Origin: Ktedonobacteria bacterium brp13
GTDB taxonomy: Bacteria > Chloroflexota > Ktedonobacteria > Ktedonobacterales > Ktedonobacteraceae
Direction of reading: 5' to 3'
DNA: 64,000 nt
Assembly (NCBI GenBank): GCA_015099395.1
Contig: AP024096.1
Location: 4,340,001 to 4,404,000 of the forward strand
The notes beneath the pieces were generated by a model. It saw nothing but the letters and a program-made list of their open reading frames with translations, was not told where the DNA came from and made no database searches. Position numbers and translations under genes: made by a program. Positions 29,001-36,652 of the stretch are shown piece by piece (position 1 is the first letter of the stretch; every line of letters starts with the position of its first letter).

Positions 29001-29318
29001 ATTACTGGCGTACAGGACCTCTTCCCCACTGGGTGACCAACCGATCACGCGACAACTGGCTCCCTGGAAGGTCAACCGTTGCGCGGCACCACCATCGGCA
29101 GGCATCACGTAGACCTCGCTCGGTCCCTCTTCACGTCCGACAAACGCCAGCCATTGACCATCGGGAGAGAAATACGGATAACGTACCTCACCGACACCAG
29201 CGGTCAAGCGTTCTGCACGCCCACCATGGCTCGAAACTAACCAGAGATCATCTTCTGCAACAAAAACAATCTGATCTTTATGTATAGCTGGAAAACGAAT
29301 ATATCCTTGTGATGGCAT
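26022..29318 (-). CDS. Tricorn-like protease (S41 family)
   Basis: 1098 residues from the ATG at 29318 (AAGGAG 9 bases upstream; a longer in-frame start at 29423 has no support). Residues about 1-320 form a six-bladed propeller opening with GYIRFPAIHKDQIVFVAEDD. About 330-680 form a second propeller, interrupted by an acidic low-complexity insert (EKEKEKEPAEDTTNEQ and on). Then come the tricorn C1 region with catalytic His in GTSHAYEMGGEY, a PDZ domain (INVREGDAILAIDGQ) and the S41 core with nucleophilic Ser in NEHAGSDGDIFSHSFK. In archaea and actinomycetes tricorn trims proteasome-type peptides. Here it is a single cytoplasmic gene. Confidence 0.93.
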   Translation of the reverse strand: MPSQGYIRFPAIHKDQIVFVAEDDLWLVSSHGGRAERLTAGVGEVRYPYFSPDGQWLAFVGREEGPSEVYVMPADGGAAQRLTFQGASCRVIGWSPSGEEVLYASNSGQFAGRYEAIFAVKPGGGLPRQLPYGMANAISYSTGGGVVLGRNINIRDYAHWKRYRGGTAGHLWCDPNGDTDFQRLLQVKGNVADPCWIGERIYFLSDHEGVGNIYSCTPTGEDLRKHTNHTDFYARHLSSDGERLVYHAAADLYLFDPRTEELQHLDVTLPSIRTQRNRKFAAAAHYLDTYALHPQGHMLALTTRGKAFTLGNWEGPVLQHGELDGVRYRHLEWLNDGKRLLAVHDASGKEELIILTPDGTEEPVTFPDFDFGRVIALLVAPTEDLVAITNHRHELILINLSDASSKVLDRSDSARITGISWSPDSAWLAYGFALNPQRSAIKLCNIQSGETYQVTNPVLHDSRPAFDPEGKYLYFLGNRVFNPVYDSMQFDLSFPRGIKPYVILLRNDQRSPFVPELKNPDEKEKEKEPAEDTTNEQPSNGQVEPQGEGTANTTEKKESDEENTKKVPAITIDLDGIQERALPFPVSEGRYTSIKGIKGKAIFLSFPVEGVLNHNHQPKGTLEYYDFDTYKAEKLFDGISGFHLSRDAKTLAYSTGGAARRLRIMKAGEKPKAEGSERPGRESGWVDLNRIKVSIQPSAEWKQMFAEAWRLQREQFWSENMSGIDWQAIYEQYAPLVDRVSSRSELSDLLWELQGELGTSHAYEMGGEYRHGPNYRQGFLGADYRYDADADRYRVARIIRGDTAERTYSSPLAAPGINVREGDAILAIDGQRIGRDRGPQELLVNQADNEIQLTIESAETGETRVVVVKALGSETPARYREWVEHNRNVVHEASNNRVGYIHIPDMSGNGYAEFHRGYLAEYDYPALLIDVRWNGGGHVSGLLLEKLARRRIGYDFPRWGRPEPYPAESPRGPMVALTNEHAGSDGDIFSHSFKLMGLGPLLGMRTWGGVIGISPRHRLVDGTTTTQPEFSFWFKDVGWNVENYGTDPDIEVDIAPQDFMRGDDPQLERAIAEALRLAEEEPTLEPAPGERPQLGRLL

Positions 29319-29682
29319 CTTCTGATCGCTCCTTATCAGCGCATATGTGAATTGCACACTAGACGAAATATTGAGGCAGCAGAAAAAAATTGGTAAGACG
29401 TATTGTATCACAGCAATATTCAAATCGTCTAACTTATGCTAGAAGACAAGCATGAACTGTTTTACCCTGCATTGCTGTCATTCCTGTACATGCCTCTATT
29501 CTCCATTATTTTCAAACCGTTTACTATGAGATGAGTTAAACACAGCCTTCGATCACCACCACACGTCTTTTTTCGCCATATACTATTTTATAAACGACGA
29601 ATTTGCATGCGTTTGCAGCACAATCAATGATACAATAAAAAAAGTGTATATTCCTTTAGCTTCACAAGGAGGTCAAGCTGCA
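29319..29682. other. Divergent intergenic region
   Basis: About 360 A/T-rich bases between tricorn (minus) and the aldehyde dehydrogenase (plus), expected to hold both promoters. No repeat or RNA signature is seen. Confidence 0.35.
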
Positions 29683-31437
29683 ATGGAAACCCAGAAAGAA
29701 ACATATACAGGTTCACCATACTTTCCAACCGTCACAGGAACTGAGGATGCCTCCTCACATGAAACCATAGAGCAAGCACTCATAACATTGCAAGCACAGA
29801 AAGACGCATGGGCCGGGCTGCCTGTTACAGAGCGTATTACGCTGCTAGATACCTTACTAGCGGACTTTTCAGCCATTGCGCCACGCTGGACGGCAACAAG
29901 TACGCAAGCAAAGGGCTTGACACAAGATTCACCGTACGCTGTTGAAGAGTGGGCGGCAGGCGCATGGCCCTTGATCGTTATGCTCCGTCAACTGCGTACC
30001 ACGCTGGAGCAGATCCAGCGCACTGGCAAGCCTCAGATCCCCGGAGCGGTCACGACACGTCCCGATGGACAGGTCATTGCTCAGGTCTTCCCACGCCGCA
30101 ACTACGATCGTCTCTTCTTTGGCGGCGTCAATGCCGAGATATGGATGCAGCCAGGAGTCACAAAAGAGAATCTCGCAGACAACCTGGCAGTGCACTATCA
30201 AAAGGCAGATCCGCAAGGGAAGGTCTCACTCATACTGGGCGCAGGCAATGTTGCCAGCATTGGCCCGATGGACATTCTTACGAAATTATTTATTGATAAT
30301 GAGGTCGTCATCTTCAAAGCCAATCCGATCAACGCGTATCTCGGCCCACTGCTCGCCGAAGCTTTTCGCGCTCTGATTACGCCGGGTTACTTGCGTCTGG
30401 TCTACGGGGGAGCAGAGGAAGGGGCCTATCTCTGCAAGCATGCAAAGATCGACACTATTCATATTACCGGCTCAGATAAGACCTTCGAGAGCATCGTCTT
30501 TGGTTCTGGCAAAGCGGGAGCAGAGCGCAAAGCCTCCCACCAGCCACTGTTGCAGAAACCGGTCAGTGGAGAATTGGGGAATGTCAGCCCTGTGATCATC
30601 GTACCAGGACCATGGAGTGCCAGCGATATCGCGTATCAGGCCGAACATATCGCCACATCAATCTCAAACAACGCAGGCTTTAACTGCAACGCATCACGAA
30701 TCATCATACAGCAAGCCGATTGGTCACTCAGACTGCCTCTATTACAACAGCTACGCCGCGTGCTCGCCAGCCAACCCGCTCGTAAAGCCTATTACCCCGG
30801 TGCACAGCAACGCTATCAAACCTTCATCGACGCCCATCCAGACGCTGAGCAGTTCGGAAAACAGAACGAGGACGAACTCCCCTGGACCTTGATTAGCGGA
30901 CTCGATGCGGAGCAACACGACGATATCTGCTTTACCACAGAAGCGTTCTGTAACCTCTGCGCCGAGACCACACTCCCCGCGAAAAACACCGTCGAGTACA
31001 TCGAACGCGCCGTCGACTTCGCCAACAACCATCTCTGGGGCACACTCAATATTACACTGATCGTCCATCCTAAATCCTTGCAGGACCCTGCCATCGCCGC
31101 CGCTATAGAGCGCTCTATCGCCAATCTGCACTATGGCAGCATCGGCATCAACTACTGGGCCGGGATCAGCTTTGCGCTCGGTCTCACTACCTGGGGAGCG
31201 TATCCAGGCCACGATATCTATGATATCCAATCCGGCAACGGCGTTGTACACAATACGTTGATGTTCGCACGCCCACAGAAAAGTGTCCTGCGCGGCCCCT
31301 TCCGCAGTTTCCCTAAACCACCCTGGTTTGGTACACAAGCAGCGGTCGCCCGTAAACTCTTCCCACGTCTGGTTGCCTTCGAGGCAAAACCGACCCCCTG
31401 GAAAGTGCCAGCGATCATTTTAAATGCATTAGCGTAG
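29683..31437 (+). CDS. Aldehyde dehydrogenase family protein
   Basis: 584 residues from the ATG at 29683, which has AGGAGG 12 bases upstream. The NAD-binding and catalytic halves are diverged from classic ALDH: the FKANPINAYLGPLLAEAF and IHITGSDKTFESIVFG motifs correspond to KPSPxxP and ITGSTxxG. The nucleophilic Cys is in NNAGFNCNASRIII and the closing motif is TTEAFCNLC. The general-base Glu region reads SGELGNVSPVII. It is longer than the usual ~480-500 residues through N- and C-terminal extensions. The substrate is unknown. Confidence 0.85.
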   Translation: METQKETYTGSPYFPTVTGTEDASSHETIEQALITLQAQKDAWAGLPVTERITLLDTLLADFSAIAPRWTATSTQAKGLTQDSPYAVEEWAAGAWPLIVMLRQLRTTLEQIQRTGKPQIPGAVTTRPDGQVIAQVFPRRNYDRLFFGGVNAEIWMQPGVTKENLADNLAVHYQKADPQGKVSLILGAGNVASIGPMDILTKLFIDNEVVIFKANPINAYLGPLLAEAFRALITPGYLRLVYGGAEEGAYLCKHAKIDTIHITGSDKTFESIVFGSGKAGAERKASHQPLLQKPVSGELGNVSPVIIVPGPWSASDIAYQAEHIATSISNNAGFNCNASRIIIQQADWSLRLPLLQQLRRVLASQPARKAYYPGAQQRYQTFIDAHPDAEQFGKQNEDELPWTLISGLDAEQHDDICFTTEAFCNLCAETTLPAKNTVEYIERAVDFANNHLWGTLNITLIVHPKSLQDPAIAAAIERSIANLHYGSIGINYWAGISFALGLTTWGAYPGHDIYDIQSGNGVVHNTLMFARPQKSVLRGPFRSFPKPPWFGTQAAVARKLFPRLVAFEAKPTPWKVPAIILNALA

Positions 31438-31644
31438 TATCCTAACAGTGGATCGTGAAAGATTAGAATTCGCAGCACTTACCTCTTCTCTATGCTATAC
31501 TCGCAAAACATAAAAGGTTTAGTGGTAAAGCATTAGGCTGCTAATGTACATCCCTATACAGAAAAATGCTCATCGGAATAAATATTTGCTACTCGGTTGT
31601 TCTTCATTATGAACAAAGAAAAAGTGAGGAGCATTGAATTTATA

Positions 31645-32760
31645 ATGACGGTAATCCAGTCAGAAAATACACAACAACAGACAGATACGCAAGGTGTGGC
31701 ACTCTTCGAGCCGCTCACATTGAGAGATATTACCTTTCGCAACCGCATTGCGGTCGCCGCAATGTGCCAGTATTCAGCGACAGATGGTTTCGCTAACGAT
31801 TGGCATCTGGTGCATCTGGGAAGCTTTGCCGTCGGTGGCGCAGCCCTGGTCATGACCGAGGCTACAGCGGTCGAGGCTCGTGGTCGGATCTCGCCCGAGG
31901 ATCTGGGTATTTATAAAGATGAACATATAGAGATGCTATCGCGCATCGTTACCTTTATTAAGGCGCAGGGGGCTGTGCCTGCAGTTCAGTTGGCCCATGC
32001 TGGGAGAAAGGCCTCTACTTACAGTCCTTTCAGTGGTGGTAACGGTGAGTTGAGCAAGGCCGATGGTAGATGGCAGACGGTCGGACCTAGCGCAGTGCGT
32101 TTCTCAGAACAGTATCCATTGCCACATGCGCTCACACGCGAAGAGATTGCAGAGATTGTGCGTAGCTTCCAGATTGGAGCGGAACGCGCACTGAAAGCAG
32201 GTTTTGAGGTCCTTGAGCTCCATGGAGCCCATGGTTATCTGCTACACGAGTTTATCTCACCAATCTCCAACAAACGCACCGATGAGTACGGTGGTAGCCT
32301 GGAGAATCGCATGCGTTTCCTGATCGAGGTAACCGACGCGGTCCGTCAGGTCATGCCAGCTGAACTGCCTCTACTGGTACGTCTCTCGGCCACCGATTGG
32401 ACGGAGGGCGGCGTGACAGAAGCAGAGACGGTAGAGATCTCACGGGTCCTTGCACAGCATGGTGTCGACCTGGTTGACGTCTCAACCGGTGGCAACGTAG
32501 CAAGCGCTAAGATTCCGCTGCAACCTGGCTATCAGGTCTCCTTTGCCGATGCAGTCCATAACGAGGCACAGGTCCCCAGTGGCGCAGTTGGTCTGATTAC
32601 AGAAGCGGCACAGGCCAACCAGATCCTGCAAGAGGGAAAGGCAGATATGATCTTCCTGGCCCGCGAACTATTGCGCGATCCACACTTTCCGTTACGTGCA
32701 GCGCGCGAATTGCACTATGACATCGCGTGGCCTAAACAGTATGCACGAGCAAAGATTTAA
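31645..32760 (+). CDS. Old Yellow Enzyme-type NADH:flavin oxidoreductase (YqjM-like)
   Basis: About 371 residues in an FMN TIM barrel. Features are LFEPLTLRDITFRNRIAVA, the redox-sensing Cys in MCQYSA, the substrate His pair region QLAHAGRKAS, HGAHGYLLHEFISP with NKRTDEYGGSLENR, and the flavin phosphate site near DMIFLARELLRDP. The family reduces activated C=C bonds, often in stress or detoxification. The start is uncertain (31645 chosen; GAGGAG is 13 bases away). It is convergent with the gene at 39265, and the IscB element lies between them. Confidence 0.93.
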   Translation: MTVIQSENTQQQTDTQGVALFEPLTLRDITFRNRIAVAAMCQYSATDGFANDWHLVHLGSFAVGGAALVMTEATAVEARGRISPEDLGIYKDEHIEMLSRIVTFIKAQGAVPAVQLAHAGRKASTYSPFSGGNGELSKADGRWQTVGPSAVRFSEQYPLPHALTREEIAEIVRSFQIGAERALKAGFEVLELHGAHGYLLHEFISPISNKRTDEYGGSLENRMRFLIEVTDAVRQVMPAELPLLVRLSATDWTEGGVTEAETVEISRVLAQHGVDLVDVSTGGNVASAKIPLQPGYQVSFADAVHNEAQVPSGAVGLITEAAQANQILQEGKADMIFLARELLRDPHFPLRAARELHYDIAWPKQYARAKI

Positions 32761-32779
32761 GCGGCAGATACTAATAACA

Positions 32780-32802
32780 GTCGAAGTAGTAGAACTTTCC
32801 AT
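32780..32802 (+). repeat. Left arm of the inverted repeat around the IscB element
   Basis: GTCGAAGTAG then TAGAACTTTCCAT, 20 of 23 bases matching the reverse complement of 39240-39262. It lies 19 bases after the oxidoreductase stop. Brought together the arms would make a hairpin between two convergent genes, as terminators elsewhere in this window do. Confidence 0.7.
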
Positions 32803-32813
32803 CTTTAAAAATT

Positions 32814-32861
32814 GCGTGATGCGGGGACCCCTTGGTTCACCTATGGGGAGGAGCATCACGC
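32814..32861 (-). repeat. Subterminal hairpin at the 3' end of the IscB element
   Basis: GCGTGATGC and GCATCACGC arms surround an internal region with its own small stem. It overlaps the iscB stop codon. IS200/IS605-type elements carry such imperfect hairpins at their ends for recognition by TnpA. Confidence 0.6.
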
Positions 32862-33299
32862 ACTCCTTTCTTGTTTGTATTCATAACCGTCCGCCCTGTG
32901 CAGGCGATGCATATACTTGGGGTGAATGTCTCTCTTGCCAAGACGGAAGCTTGGGCGATGGCGAATAGCAATGCGTCCCTGAAACGTTCCCTTCGGAGTA
33001 ATGGCTTTCACCACATCGCCTGTGCGATACCCCAGAAATGACCCCTTGCGTTCTTTGTGTTGTTTGGGAAAGCCATAGGCGTCCGTGACACACATCTTCC
33101 GTCGCCCGTGACCTGTCGCCTTGATCAGCAAAGGTACCACACCCTGCACAGAGAGCACAGGAGGCGTACTCTTCCCCACATTTGCCGCATCACACCAGTG
33201 AGTCTTGGGCAGATCCCGTGTGGTTCGGTTGTACTTGGTGAGCCCGCCTGAGCCGCATTCAACTGGCAATCCCATAGCCTGCAAACGCGCAAAGAGTGC
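32856..33299 (-). CDS. iscB: IscB RNA-guided nuclease, exon 2 (RuvC-III and C-terminal domain)
   Basis: Continues exon 1 in frame when the intron is removed: ...NATRW joins ALFARLQAMGLPVECG, restoring the family's sequence. Residues 278-424 of the joined protein contain GSGGLTKYNRT, the RuvC-III motif KTHWCDAANVG (His311, Asp314) and the target-motif-interacting C-terminal part (IKATGHGRRKMCVTDAYGFP, YRTGDVVKAITPKG). The open frame upstream to 33398 is intron domain V/VI sequence and is not protein. Without splicing this part would not be attached to the rest and the RuvC site would be incomplete. Confidence 0.85.
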   Translation of the reverse strand, partial: ALFARLQAMGLPVECGSGGLTKYNRTTRDLPKTHWCDAANVGKSTPPVLSVQGVVPLLIKATGHGRRKMCVTDAYGFPKQHKERKGSFLGYRTGDVVKAITPKGTFQGRIAIRHRPSFRLGKRDIHPKYMHRLHRADGYEYKQERSA

Positions 33300-35708
33300 G
33301 CTGCCTAAGCGAAGAGGTCGCCCTCTCCGCTCGGCTTCAAAACCGTGCTTGAGACTTGTCACCTCACACGGCTCCTCAATACTGCGGTCAGTTGTCATTG
33401 ATACACTCCTCTTCGTGTTTCACATGCCTTTGGTCGTGACAATGTCGGTGAAGGGCACATTTGTTGCTGAGTTCTTCACCACCGCCCTCACTTTTCGGGG
33501 TAATATGGTCGATCTCTATGAGATCTTCCTCCCGGAAGAGAAGTTCACACCAGCGGCATTTTCCTTGCTGTTTCTGTAGCAGTTTTCCTAGCGTCGTCTT
33601 TGTTAATGGGTGATCTTTTAACCGTTTGGTCCAATAAAGGAGGTTCCCGTCGAATGGGCTTGCTTTGCCTTTTACCTTCGTGTGACGTTGAATGGGTATT
33701 GCGTGCCATCTCAGCACATGTTGTTCAGGTCCCTCTGGCGTGGCATATGTCCAGGTGTTTCCTTCAATTGTCCGCCAATACTTCCCTTTTACCCATCTCG
33801 CTCCTTTCTTCGGGTGTTTTCGGGTCATCTTCTGCCAAAGCATACTGACGAGATGGTGGTCGCATGTCGCAAATTGCTTTGCCGATACGACCGTTCGATA
33901 ATACAGCGCCCAACCATGGATAACTGGGTTGAGTTGGTCAATGATTTCCTCTTGCGGAAGCGATTGACTTTTCTGTATTATCTTCCTGAGTTCTTGCAAA
34001 TGGCGTTGAACTCCTTCTTTACTCGGCGTGATGATCGTTTTGAAACCTGACGGCTTTCCTTTTCCAGTATGGGTCTTCCCTACCGGGAATTGTCGAACAG
34101 TAAATCCCAGGAAGTTAAATCCTACATTTCCCTGATATTCTTTCAGAGTATGGGATAGCCGCGTTTTGCTCGGTTTCAATTCCAATCCGATGCCTTGTAA
34201 CCACATTGCGATGATTTGCTGCGCCTTAATGACCTCTGTTTCCTGGGCATGCAGCACCACAAAATCGTCGGCATACCGGATGAGCTGTGGTGCTCCTCGC
34301 AGTGCGGATGGAGCCTTATTCTCACCGATGTAGGCTTTGAGTAACGCTTCTTCCATTCCATAGAGGGCGATGTTGGCAAGCAGTGGGGACACAACCCCAC
34401 CTTGCGGGGTTCCCGCCTTGGTTGGGGAAAGTTCCAATGCTTCCATGACTCCAGCCTTGAGCCAGCCTTTCACCAGTCGTCTCACTACTGGATAGGTGTG
34501 CAGCTTTCCTAAGAGCGCTTGATGGTCAATATTGTCGAAACAACCTTTGATATCCGCGTCCAGAACGTATTTGCTCTTTAATCGGATGTTAATGAAGATT
34601 GCTCCTACAGCATCATGGACACCGCGTCCCGGTCGGAAGCCATAGCTATTGGCCTCGAACAAGGCTTCCCATTGTGGTTCGAGGGCGGCTTTGGCTAGTG
34701 CCTGACATGCCCTATCAAACATTACAGGAATGCCCAACGGCCTTTGCTCAGTTTTTCCTGGCTTGGGTATCCAGACGCGTCTGAGTGGTTGTGGCTTCCT
34801 CTGGCTCATCCGCTTTGGGTGAATTGCTTCAACCATCGCAAGTCTGCCAGTTGGTTGAACGGATTTTACACCATCTATGCCAGCGGTTTTCTTGCCCTGG
34901 TTGTCCTGGGTCACTCGTCGGACTGCCAAGAGTCGGGCTGACCGGGACTTCATTAACAATTTCTGTAACTTGTGAACTGTTTTCAGATCTCCACGTTCGG
35001 AGGCTTTGAAGATGCGCTTTTGCAGGCGGTACAGGTGTTGCTCTAGCTTGCGCCAGGGTAATGCTGCCCATTCCTCACTCGAACTTGCGTCCGGTGCCTT
35101 GGTTTCTCCCATGCGACTTGCACTCCTTCATTCCACAGTATCGGGTCTGCGTCAGCGTGTCCTGGGCATTACCCCAGGCGTTTGCTTCTCAGACCATCCC
35201 ACCAGACAGATACTTGCGGTTGGTACCTGCTCATGCTTTCAACCTCGCATGAGAGTCATCTGCTGGTTACTTCGTTCCGATAGTTCGTTTTACGTTACCG
35301 TAGGTCTCCTGCTGTCCGCCGGGTTTTATGGGGGTGAATACCGATCACCGTTGGATATGTCGGCCCCTATCCTTGTCCATTTTGGACCAAGCCCCGCATT
35401 GGCTCAATGATACTTGCGTTAACTCGCGTTGGCTTGTTCGCCATAACGACGGTTCTGGTGCAGGTTCGCTTGCGCTAGCCATAGCAACTTGCTAGGGGTT
35501 GTTTGTCACATCGAGTTTGCAACTTTGCCCCATTTCTTCCCGCTTCTCGGATTGATGACCAGTCGCTACCGAGGGGAAAATGCTGTTCCTCTTTTCACCT
35601 GGAGGGATGGGAATTTCGCCCATCATCGAACTATCAGTTGTCAGCAGGGTATATATTCTGCTGCTGTTCCTCCCCCGTTTTCACGGTTTTGGATCAAACG
35701 AATCGCAG
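33300..35708 (-). mobile_element. Group II intron A, inserted in iscB
   Basis: 2409 bases. Domain V is at about 33374-33339 (GAGCCGTGTGAG ... CACGGTTTT). Domain VI follows with a bulged branch-point A at 33306, six bases from the 3' end. A candidate EBS1, CCAACG (35354-35349), sits in a loop placed as in intron B and pairs 5 of 6 with the last six exon bases CGGTGG. With this boundary the intron begins CTGCG, one base off the GUGYG consensus at position 1. Another in-frame boundary, GTTTG at 35699, would add three residues. It encodes a reverse transcriptase. Confidence 0.8.
33388..35112 (-). CDS. ltrA: Group II intron reverse transcriptase/maturase with HNH endonuclease (intron A)
   Basis: 574 residues. 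RT blocks run from RRVTQDNQGKKTAGIDGVKS through GIPVMFDRACQ, NSYGFRPGRGVHDA, the GCFDNIDH motif, TKAGTPQGGVVSPLLANI and the catalytic IRYADDFVVL. The maturase X domain follows around ALYYRTVVSAKQF. A C-terminal HNH domain with CRWCELLF, EIDHITPKSEGG and HRHCHDQRH supplies target cleavage. AAGGAG precedes the ATG. All active-site residues are present, so the protein looks functional. It differs clearly from the RT of intron B. Confidence 0.95.
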   Translation of the reverse strand: MGETKAPDASSSEEWAALPWRKLEQHLYRLQKRIFKASERGDLKTVHKLQKLLMKSRSARLLAVRRVTQDNQGKKTAGIDGVKSVQPTGRLAMVEAIHPKRMSQRKPQPLRRVWIPKPGKTEQRPLGIPVMFDRACQALAKAALEPQWEALFEANSYGFRPGRGVHDAVGAIFINIRLKSKYVLDADIKGCFDNIDHQALLGKLHTYPVVRRLVKGWLKAGVMEALELSPTKAGTPQGGVVSPLLANIALYGMEEALLKAYIGENKAPSALRGAPQLIRYADDFVVLHAQETEVIKAQQIIAMWLQGIGLELKPSKTRLSHTLKEYQGNVGFNFLGFTVRQFPVGKTHTGKGKPSGFKTIITPSKEGVQRHLQELRKIIQKSQSLPQEEIIDQLNPVIHGWALYYRTVVSAKQFATCDHHLVSMLWQKMTRKHPKKGARWVKGKYWRTIEGNTWTYATPEGPEQHVLRWHAIPIQRHTKVKGKASPFDGNLLYWTKRLKDHPLTKTTLGKLLQKQQGKCRWCELLFREEDLIEIDHITPKSEGGGEELSNKCALHRHCHDQRHVKHEEECINDN

Positions 35709-36539
35709 CCACCGTGTAGCATTCACCGCTGCCGCATCCTTGAGTGTCGCCTTGGCCTGCGCCTGAATACGTTTGAGGACCTCCGGTTTCTTTTTCAGGA
35801 AGTCCTTGATGTCCTGCGTCCCCTTGGCTGTATTACATGGATCGCAGGCCAGACACAAATTGCTCACGCGGTTCGTTCCTCCTTTGGCACGAGGGTGGAT
35901 ATGCTCAATCTGGAGTGGTGTATCTTTTGCTGTACAGTAGGAACATTGCCGCCCCCACTTTTCTAACAGATATTCACGGACCTCGTAGCCAGCCAAGGTC
36001 CCTTGTTGATATTCGACCCCGCTGACTTCAGGATTCTCCATCTGCTGGAGGTCGAACTTCACGAGTTCCATACTGATCGCGGTGATCGGACAATACCGAG
36101 AAAGACGCTGGACCCACGTGAGCACGTTAGTTATTCTGCTCCCTAATGAAGGCGGTAGCCAGCCCTTCTTTTTGTTCTTCCGATTAGACCAGCGTGGTTT
36201 TCGGTAACGTGTTTTACGATTCCTGCGTGAGCGTCGTACAACCCGCCGATCATCCAGGGCCGACTTGATCGCCTGCCCACGATGTTTGAGCTCTGCGGCA
36301 AAGACCACTTCGCCTGTCGCGTCGTTAACAATAGCAATACCTGTGGTCTTACTGCCAGGATCAAGCTTGACCCGTAGTGGCTCTACTTCAGGCTGCTCAA
36401 CGACACACTTGAGAATAAGACAAAATGGATACATGCGATACACAGCGGCTTTTCCTCGCTTCAATAAGAGGCGAGCCTCCCCAGGATGCACGGGGTCAAG
36501 CGGTTTCTTTGCGCTATCAATTACAAACACTTTACTCAT
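35709..36539 (-). CDS. iscB: IscB RNA-guided nuclease, exon 1 (PLMP, RuvC-I, bridge helix, RuvC-II, HNH)
   Basis: 277 codons from the ATG at 36539 (AAGGA upstream). Residues 1-45 are the PLMP domain (KKPLDPVHPGEARLLLKRGK). RuvC-I is VKLDPGSKTTGIAIV (Asp60). An Arg/Lys-rich bridge helix covers about 98-125. RuvC-II is AISMELVKFD (Glu158). The HNH domain spans about 196-242, with CSYC, IEHIHPRAKGG (His213) and CDPCNTAKG, and the exon ends NATRW. IscB is the ancestor-type relative of Cas9 guided by an omegaRNA. The unspliced frame goes on for four intron codons (LRFV) to a stop at 35694, giving a protein without RuvC-III. Confidence 0.9.
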
Positions 36540-36652
36540 ACTGTTCCTTGTGCTCCTTGCGGAGCCTCCTGTTGCCAGGGTAATGTGTTCCTCGTTCATG
36601 TTCAGGAGTGGTTTATCGTCAACGACACTGAGTTAACCCTGTAGCTCTGTTT
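36540..36652 (-). ncRNA. omegaRNA (HEARO-like) leader, 3' part
   Basis: Noncoding sequence directly before iscB. It holds GATAAACCACTCC, GAGGAACACATTACCC and the hairpin GGCTCCGCAAGGAGC, an order like that near the 3' end of described HEARO/omegaRNAs. It is the 3' exon of intron B. No conserved protein can be read in it. Confidence 0.6.

Noticed and set aside
32856..33398. Stand-alone 180-residue protein starting at 33398
   Set aside because: Its first ~33 residues translate intron domains V and VI; the conserved part begins at 33299 as iscB exon 2.
35694..36599. A complete 301-residue HNH protein
   Set aside because: It is IscB exon 1 with an upstream leader-derived start and four intron codons at the end; RuvC-III is missing.
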